The notes below the pieces were generated by a model. That model was not told where the DNA came from and did not search any database. It worked only from the letters and a program-made list of their open reading frames with translations. Positions 56,583 to 64,000 of a stretch of DNA of 64,000 nt are shown one piece after another. Source of the stretch: Ligustrum vulgare (Eukaryota; Streptophyta; Magnoliopsida; Lamiales; Oleaceae); assembly GCA_963555705.1 (NCBI GenBank), contig OY743170.1, positions 31,013,362 through 31,077,361 of the forward strand, read 5' to 3'. Position 1 is the stretch's first letter; each line of letters begins with the position of its first letter. Position numbers and translations under genes: made by a program.

Positions 56583-58134
56583 AAATTTCTCCACACTTAA
56601 ACTATTGTTTGTCCTCGAACAATCGTAAAGACGTGACTCAACCGAACAGACAAACCTATAATTCGGAAAATCAAGGTCATGGCCCACTTCTCTTTATTAT
56701 GAAAATGAAATCGCATAACTGGAATGTGTTAGTGTGTGCACGAGCTGCATCTTCCAATACCCTCTTAACCGAAATGAAAATCACCCTCGACCCAATTCAT
56801 CATCCAATGTGGTTTGTATACTCCCACCTCTCATGAGTTCACTCTTGACATTTATCAATGAGTTGCTACAAGGGTGTTAGTTTTGCCTAAATCTAGCAAA
56901 AGCCACTAGATTAGTGATAGTTATCCACAGTGAGAATTTAGTCAACACAATGTCCCTAGCCCCAAATCAACAATACAGACATAGATCAAGCAATTCAAAC
57001 TACCCATAATTAAGTATATGTAATGGGAGTCAACACCCTCACCAGATGTTTCCTCTATTCTCACAACAATGTTTAAGGGAAAGAATTTCACTCAATTTAC
57101 CACATGAATAATTCATTACCACATACTGTTCAAATGTCACAACTAGGGCCAACAATAACACAAGTGCAAAGTAAAGGTCTTTATTTGGTTGTAATGGGAC
57201 TTCTGGTTAGGTAGGATAAAAGGGAAACTTTTAGGCTGAGTTGAGAGAGGATTTCCCAAGCTGAATCGATTCAACATACACATTTCGTCCTTCACCATCA
57301 ATATGAATTTCATCATGGTTTAGTGCTATCTAACTGATTCAACACTTGATTTTGATTTTACGCAAGTTGAGGGTTTGCCTTCCTCACTAAAAAGTTTTCC
57401 TTGGTCTGGTAAGAGGAGCACTTGACTAATCTTTTATTTTCTTTTTCTCTTTTTTTTTTTTTTAATTTTAGAGATAGACTACTACTTTTCTCTTTTGGTC
57501 AAATCACCACACAATCCTTAATCAACACAAGCTTGTGAGTCCCTTCTCTACAAGTTCAAAATAGAGATAACATGAAAGAAGGGATGTTTATAGTTTATAA
57601 CATGACATCCAAATTTCAATGGAAGGCTAAGGCTCAAAGGAGCTTCTAATTGTAAGTTCATTATGGTAGACTTGCTTAGAGAGTCAAATTGGACTTGACT
57701 TAATGGCATTACTTTATTTTTCACTTGAGCCAAGAAGCTACGAGAGCATGTACACAAAAGCAAATCCAGGAATAAATCAACCAAGCAGGACATACATCAA
57801 AGAAATATGAGCTTAATATGAAGAGTTAAAGTAGCTTATAAGCTTAAAAGCTCACAAATTAAGGTTTATATGTGTTGCTCTCATCCATTTATGAAGTATA
57901 GGTCATTGCTCAATCTTGGTTCCGAACTCAAATTCTAGTGGCTAGGGATAGTGCCCTACGAAATTCAAACCATAGCTACTCATAAAAGTCCGACAACCTA
58001 TGCTAGAATTAGGTTACTCGGGGTGGTATTTTATCAAATCTATCTTATTTTGGATCGATTAGGTTGCAGAAGTTTGTAAATTTCTCCCCATTTTCAAACC
58101 TATTTAGGAAATAGGTATAAGTATGAGCACTTAG
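56583..58134 (-). other. 3' non-coding interior of family D Gypsy element
   Basis: Adjacent to the polypurine tract (TTCGAGGACAAACAATAG on minus near 56625). It has no coding domain. The GAGGACAA...GTGTGG phrase resembles Athila/Tat-type 3' regions. Ends where a Copia-type LTR begins. Confidence 0.45.
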
Positions 58135-58387
58135 TGTTGCAAGTAACTTAACTATCAATGTAGTGTGCTATAAATGTGTAAACTTAATTGATAAAGCAAG
58201 TATAGCACTTAGATATAGTGTTGCACAATATAAATTGATAGAATAGAGTAAGTGCAATGTAAGTAAGTAAAAGGGATAAGAGAATGCAAACGCGATTTAA
58301 GGAGGTTTAATCAACCAACGTGATCCACGTCCCCTGTTACCGAGCTCTCCGTCACGAGCAAGGCCAAAACCACTATATTGGTAACTT

Positions 58388-58470
58388 AAAATAAGGAGTA
58401 CCAAATCCTTAAGTGACTTACAACAAGGAGCACTTATCCTTAGGTGACTTACAACAAGGAGCACCTACCC
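58388..58470. repeat. Short tandem repeat in Copia-type LTR
   Basis: Units of about 32-34 bp: AAGGAGCAC, then TATCCTTA, then GTGACTTACAAC, repeated nearly three times. Confidence 0.75.
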
Positions 58471-58539
58471 TTAACCAACAATCGAGTTTTCACAAGGCTC
58501 TCGAAACCATAAGATATAATGAATTGAATTTACAATTGA

Positions 58540-59090
58540 AATAACTCTCTTGAAAAATGATATACTCAAATTAAGTACAGAGAGAGTTAGGCTAACACTT
58601 CAATAGATAGCAATGAATTAAGCTCGAGTGTTAGAGAAAAACTTTGATGCAAATGATAATGAAAAGTTCAAAGCAATCAAACAAAGTTTTTCAAATAATC
58701 TCTTGTTAAAATATTGAATCAAATTAAGTACCAAGAGATGTCACACTTGAATAAATAACAATGAGTTAAGCTCAAAGTGTTTAGACAATGGAACTTTGAT
58801 GAATCAAATGATAATGAAAAATGTAGCACAAATAATCAAAGTTCCTTAATTGGAATTTCTCTCTTTTAAAAGATTAAAACAAGTTTAGAACAAAGAGAGA
58901 CTTACACTTCAATTCCAATATAGTGTGAAAATGTTGAAGAAGTTTAAACAATATAAAACCAAGAATCTTCACAAAACTTTCTTCCAAAAACTTTGATAAA
59001 TTTGATAAAATAAAGTTTAAATCAATCAAAGTTTTATAATAATAATAGATGAATATAAACCAAGTAAGAACAATGAATTTTCACAAGAAA
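58540..59090. repeat. ~155-bp tandem repeats in Copia-type LTR
   Basis: The phrase CAAATTAAGTACAGAGAGAG (58568) recurs as CAAATTAAGTACCAAGAGAT (about 58723), CAAGTTTAGAACAAAGAGAG (about 58878) and CCAAGTAAGAACAATGA (about 59058). AACTTTGAT and GATAATGAAAA phrases recur in step. Confidence 0.65.
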
Positions 59091-59164
59091 GTTTCTATAA
59101 AATCTTTTCTATGCTGTTGAAAATGAATGTAAATGAGATGGCTATTTATAGATCAAGATATTCA

Positions 59165-59305
59165 AATTCAGCAACTTTCGGTTGACCATTTCTGGAGTTT
59201 CGGTCGACCGAAACATGCATATAGCCGTTACACATTTTCAACCGTTGAACTTTCGGTTGACCAATTTTGGTTGAACGAAAGTTGACTTTCGGTTGACCGA
59301 AAATT
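59165..59305. promoter_or_regulatory. Paired CGGTCGACCG words in Copia-type LTR
   Basis: TTTCGGTTGACCA then TTTCGGTCGACCGAAA (59175-59210), and further TTTCGGTTGACCA, TGGTTGAACGAAAG and TTTCGGTTGACCGAAA (59250-59300). They lie 20-150 bp upstream of the minus-strand TATA-like box. Confidence 0.6.
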
Positions 59306-60317
59306 GACTTTTGAAAAATATGAAAATTTAGGATTTTTTAGGTTTCTAACTTGTTTTTCAAAGTGGTTTAACATAGTATAATCATGATTTAAGATCAAAT
59401 AACATATGAAAAGCAATATTGACTTAGATAAAAATATTTTATGCAAGTGATGAATTTTCAAGTAAGTTTCTTGATGCATAAAAATCATTTTCGAGCTCTT
59501 TGAATTTCATCGTTAAAGATTGAGAGTGTTATACCTTTACATAGGTTAAATCAACTCTTGAACTTGAACTCTAATCTTGTATGCTTGAATTCTTGATCTT
59601 CATGTCATGCTCTTCAACTTCAGTTTTGATCTTGAATATCTTTAATTCTTTCATGATCTTCTTTGCGTCTCATGTGCCTGATCACATAGTTTTGATTTAT
59701 ATCTTTGAGAGACGATTTGAACATAGAGTGCTTTGAATATTTATCATTACATGAAACACTTGAAGCACACTTGTTAATAACACAATATATTCTTGTTTGT
59801 TATGATCAAAACAATAAGGTTAAGTTAACCATGGGTCAACACTTTCCATACAATGCTGTAACACCCCTAATTTAAAATCTTAAACCTATGCGTGTGTTAC
59901 CCTTTACTTTTAATGCAGAAATAAAACATTTTGAGCACTAAAATTTTCATTTTTCTATTGAAATATTCTAAAGAATTTTCGACAGTCTCCTCTATAAGTT
60001 GGACTTAGCCAACCTGTAGTGGGACATCAAACATTTTTATAACATAAATTTCAACTCAATTAAAATTCGACATTCAACATCCAACCACAATTCAAAATCA
60101 AACTTTAATATTCCCAAACTCCTCAACGATAACATCTTAAAGTAAATAATTCTTCAACTTATGAAATATGAAACAAACTAATCACCAATGGAAATACCAT
60201 AACTTATTCAAACTCAATCCAACAAAATCATTTAAAGAATATACCAATGAAAGAATAACCAATGAAAAACTTGTAAAAATCCATAATTCAATTGTAAAAG
60301 AAATAAAACTACGGTAT

Positions 60318-61055
60318 TGATATGATTCGAGATGCGCGGAATTAACGCCGAAAAGTTCCGAACCCAGGTTGTTACGGACGGTGGAATCTTGATCCGATAT
60401 TCACGACGTGAAGATCGACAATGTGGAATAAAGAACCAAGACTTTCAAAACGCCACAAGGATCTTTCCAACTTCCTTGATAAGTTTCTGGTTTTGAACGC
60501 GACAAATACTCTTACGAATATTTGATAAGTTCCTGATGAACGCTACAAGATGATTAATCTTGATAAGTTCGAAAAATTATATAGGAATCCACCTATAAAT
60601 TTTATTGAATCCTCAATAAAACTGTTTTTAAAATCAAAGTCTAATTATTACAATGAAAGAAAAGGATATAAATAAGCAAAACAAACCCTAGCCGCGAATG
60701 GGCTCAAAATAGAGTCCTAATTAAACTAAAATAACTAAAACGTAAAAGGAAATAAAATAATCAAAATTCTGCGAAAATCTTATCCCGCTGAGCAGTTACG
60801 GCCGTGAAGAAACACTTACGTCCGTAAGTGTATTTCTTTTTAAAGGTTACGGTCGTGACACTTAGACTTACGGCCATAAATCTGAAAATCTTGGAATCTT
60901 GCGTTTTAGCCCGAGAGTGGATTACAGCCGTGACATATGACCCTTACGGTTGTAAATAGGCTTCTGATCCTGAGATTTTGATCTTTTGACTCGGCTTGAT
61001 CCGTTCATCTTCCCGGCCTAACTTCTCCGTTGAGCTCCTATCCCGGATCACATTA
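60318..61055 (-). mobile_element. Solo family A LTR nested in the large LTR
   Basis: Starts TGATATGATT at 60318 and ends GATCACATTA at 61055. Flanks GGTAT (60313-60317) and GGTAC (61056-61060) match at 4 of 5 bases. Three stem-loop modules: CAAGGA/TCCTTG (60456-60478), CAAATA/TATTTG (60503-60524) and CAAGAT/ATCTTG (60546-60562). ACGGCCGT-type words are at 60797-60958. Confidence 0.8.
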
Positions 61056-62348
61056 GGTACTATCTGACTCTGCCGCCAAGCGCTCTCCTCAAATCACCTA
61101 GCTTTCATAACCTAAAATTTTGGAGAGGGATTGGGGTGAGATAAAGCTCAGTAAGAAAACTTTATGCACGTGATGCATGCTCATGACATGAAATGCTTTA
61201 AAAAATTTGAAATATGTATCCCCATTTACTTTACTTTTCAGGACTTTCAAACTTTTCAAACTTTCACTTACACATTTCAAAACTTTTACTTCATTTCCAT
61301 CGTGAGCTCACTTGATGTATCTTCTAGTCAATCAGATAACATTGGGCAATTCTTATTTGGAATCAGATGACATTTACTGGTAAAACTGCAGAGCGGTTAA
61401 CATTTATTCCACCGTAAAGTGGCTCATTCACTTTATTCCACTACAAAGCACCCCTGCGCCCCATTTCCCACTTGCATCTTTCATGGCATAGAAGTACACC
61501 CATTCTTTCAAAAAAAAAAAAAAAAAACTTGGAATACATAACTTTTGAACAAACTTGCACCTTGACATATTTCTTTCATTAAAAACATTTGACTTCCCAA
61601 TTTCGATGCCAATGCATGCTTGATGATGCAATGACATGATAACGTACATGCTTGAACACTTCCTTAAATACACATACTTGCATTTCATAAACCAAAAGTA
61701 TCAAAATTAGGTAATTAACACAAAATCACTTAAGCACATTAATTGCACATTAACTTTCTACTTTGATGAAAATGGGGGAAGTTTACTTACCTTACGTCTT
61801 TAATATTTACCGTTATCTTGATTTGCAAGTGGAAGAGTCTCAGATTCTCGTGACGTCAATGTACCCAACAATCCTAATCTATATCCATCCCTTAAATAAA
61901 ATATACTTTTAGTTAAAAATCACATTTAAAACTCCTAACCAAGGTTAAGACTTCCATGTGACTTACAATTTCACCCAGACATGTCCTTAAGCTATGTTAA
62001 ATACAAATAATACCACATTCAAAATAAGATTAACTTCAAGAGCCATATTTAAAATCTTACTTATCAAATTACACAAAAGTCAAAACTATGGAAAATTATC
62101 ACAACTTAAATTTCACGTGAAGAGTTCCAATTAGCATTCTAACTATTCAAAATCTAAAATGTTTCAAGATAAGGTTTTCAATTAAACCTAAAATAAATTA
62201 AACATAATTCTCAAAATCTTCAATTCCCAAATCTGAAAATTGCAATTTCTAACTTAAAAATTTAACTAAAACCATAAATGGCACAAGCTAAATCTAATAT
62301 TTTCAAATCTGAACTTGTAAACATATATTAAATACAACAATATGTAAA

Positions 62349-62383
62349 TGTGTGTATGTGTGTGTGTATTCACACACACACAA
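62349..62383. repeat. TG repeat followed by inverted CA repeat
   Basis: TGTGTGTGTATTCACACACACA can fold into a hairpin with a short loop. Confidence 0.8.
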
Positions 62384-62557
62384 AAGATTTCGTGTATAAA
62401 ATCCCAATTATTTACACACACATGTATATAAAATTACATATGTATTCCAATAAATGAATCAAATGTATACGTAAGTATATACATAAAATTTCATGTGTGT
62501 GAAAACTGTGTGAGATAGTGTGGCTGTATGTTTGAGACTGTGCGTGTGATAGTGAGC

Positions 62558-62586
62558 GGGAGAGGGGGAGGGGGAGGGGGAGGGGG
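62558..62586 (+). other. G-quadruplex-forming tract
   Basis: Five G-tracts: GGG, then four GGGGG tracts separated by single A. It fits the G3+N1-7 rule very strongly. Confidence 0.85.
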
Positions 62587-63115
62587 AATGTTACCAGGTG
62601 GAGGTGGTCGACGTCTTGGTGGTTGTCGGCGGTGTCGAATTGAGAGGATCATGTGAGGTGAGAGATGAGAGGCGAGAGAGTGAGAGAGCTGAGAGTGAGC
62701 GTGAGGGAGAGAGATGATAGGTTACGTTTGGTTTTGATATAAACTTTTGATAATTTTCAATTTGGTCCCTCATTTCTCTCCATGCGCGCAGGTAAGTCCA
62801 TAGCTTCTATTTACTCTCCAATTTCAACTAAACTTTACCCCAATTTCAAATTAAATGCATTTTGGCCATTTACAAGTTAAATAAATATAAATAAACATAC
62901 TTAGAAATTAAAATAAATAATTAGACATAGAATTTCACATAAACAAGTTATAAACGTTCTAATTAGCACATTTACCGTCAAGGCGTCCAAGTCCTTCCAC
63001 TGCAAAAAAAATCAAATTATCAACCATAATAATTACAATTAAATAACTCATAATCACATCAATATAAAATTACATGAAATTTAAGAATGCATGCAAAGTA
63101 AAAAGTGGTATTACA

Positions 63116-64000
63116 AATGCGTTCCTATCTCTTATTCAATTTATCAATCTTAGATAATCAACAAGCTCTGATTATCACAATTCTTCCTTATGCAAATTAA
63201 ATCAAAACAAGCTCTTTGATTCAATTCTAGCCAATGGACAATCCTAAACAAGCTCTTACGATTTAATAAAAGACTAGTACGAAAAAAGAGAAGAAATGGA
63301 TTGAATTTGATTGGATTGTTAATTTCACAAGCTCGAATTAATCAACCCAAGTCAAATTATTACTAAACCTGCAATAGATTGAGTTGCTACTACGAGTCAA
63401 GATCTAATGACAATTATGGATCAAAGGTCTAAACATAGCACATTCATGAGTTTAAAGATTAAGCAATTCAATTGGCCAAATCAAATTCATCAATCAAATA
63501 AACTTAATTGAACATTCAAAATGTAATAATTCAACAATTGAAAGGAAAGGGATAGAAACAACTTTGCTAATTTGTAAGAAAAGAAAATAACATAATTGAA
63601 TTGACATAACTTCCCCTTTGAACAAGACTAGGAATTCTAGCCCAACATGGTCATGATGAACTCTTCAAGTTGATTCATGAATTCACCTTGTTGTTGATGC
63701 TTCTATGATTGAAAATCCCCCCAAAATTCTCTATTCTTTTCCCCATATTTTTAGCCTCCTTTTTGTGCTTGTTCTCTTTTTTATTTCCTCAAAATCGTGC
63801 CCTAGGAGACCCATCAAGAGTTGCCAAAGATAGACCCCGAATCATATTACAAAAATATTCTGCACAACAGCTACGACCATGAGAGATGCAGTTATGGCCG
63901 TAACTTGATTGATGAGATTTTCTTCCTGTAGAAAGTAACTTACGGCCTTGACAGACACATTTATGGTAGTAAGTGTTCTTCGGACTTTGATCTCCAATTC
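63116..64000 (-). repeat. Family D LTR or leader, continuing past window
   Basis: 63860-64000 matches 56281-56420 of the other family D LTR, including the paired words AGCTACGACCATGA/CAGTTATGGCCGTAACT and CTTACGGCCTTGAC. 63121-63860 is AT-rich and non-coding, probably the R/U5 or leader part of the same element. The U3 lies beyond the window. Confidence 0.5.

Larger units (their letters stand above)
58135..59841 (-). repeat. Copia-type LTR with internal tandem repeats
   Basis: On minus it begins TGTTGACCCATGGTTAAC at 59841 and ends near 58135. The minus TATA-like box TCTATAAATAGCC is at about 59143-59155. CGGTCGACCG-type words lie just upstream of it (59165-59305). 58388-58470 holds 30-odd-bp tandem units and 58540-59090 holds about four 155-bp units. 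Length about 1.7 kb. There is no primer site at its left edge and no matching flanking duplication, so its type and exact ends are tentative. Confidence 0.55.
59857..63115. mobile_element. Large solo LTR with perfect 5-bp target duplication
   Basis: Termini TGTAACACCCC and GGTATTACA are flanked by AATGC at 59852-59856 and 63116-63120. Without the nested solo LTR (60318-61055) the element is about 2.5 kb. TG...CA ends, a 5-bp duplication and no internal domain point to a solo LTR. The size and a GGGGTGTTACA end (read on minus) fit a chromovirus-type Gypsy LTR. It contains microsatellites, a G-rich tract and a Ser/Thr-rich short frame (62773-62591), but no supported gene. Confidence 0.8.

Noticed and set aside
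62591..62773. Ser/Arg/Leu-rich small protein on the minus strand
   Set aside because: It is the translation of a GA-rich low-complexity part of a large LTR. No domain or start context supports it.

Overview
This window looks like repeat-dense nuclear DNA from a flowering plant, most probably a eudicot. It is AT-rich and carries GT-AG introns. It holds Ty1/Copia and Ty3/Gypsy LTR retrotransposons primed by tRNA-like sites of the TGGTATCAGAGC type, CACTA (En/Spm) transposons, a hAT-like element and a Helitron. I see no intact host gene, rRNA, tRNA or CRISPR array. Every recognisable coding region is a transposon protein or its remains, except one plant gene fragment near 19.1-19.9 kb. All coding entries are broken by stops or frameshifts, so they are listed as pseudogenes.

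Layout: (1) 1-8 kb holds seven-or-so-hundred-base LTRs of one family (here called family A) and two nested Gypsy remnants on the minus strand (2419-8045, with a second element inside at 3598-6571). (2) 8.2-16.1 kb holds a hAT-like element with 8-bp target duplication, a gag-only Copia element with two LTRs, a non-autonomous Helitron, and CACTA remnants. (3) 16.5-20.5 kb holds two tandem copies of a roughly 1.4-kb repeat, the second split by an insertion carrying the plant gene fragment. (4) 21.4-44.8 kb is one plus-strand Gypsy element blown apart by two insertions: a rearranged minus-strand Copia element (24832-31422) and a 10.3-kb CACTA element (33323-43653) with perfect 3-bp target duplication and decayed transposase genes. 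(5) 45.3-49 kb holds a second Gypsy gag remnant, a solo family A LTR with perfect 5-bp duplication, another CACTA-like element and a short LTR with a primer site. (6) 49-55.3 kb holds a Gypsy (Athila-like) element whose 3' LTR faces an inverted copy, giving a 2.6-kb palindrome. (7) 55.3-64 kb holds further Gypsy fragments, a Copia-type LTR with internal tandem repeats, and a 3.3-kb solo LTR with perfect 5-bp duplication that itself contains a solo family A LTR.

The most interesting signals are in the LTRs. Family A LTRs contain, downstream of the TATA box, modules in which two conserved boxes (GAACTTAT and TGGCGTTC) enclose a stem whose sequence differs between modules and copies while staying self-complementary, which is covariation. 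Upstream of the TATA box the same LTRs carry pairs of CG-containing palindromic words (core ACGGCCGT). At least three LTR families that look unrelated carry different words (TTTCGGTCGACCGAAA; GTGGTCGCACA-like) in the same paired layout and the same place relative to TATA.
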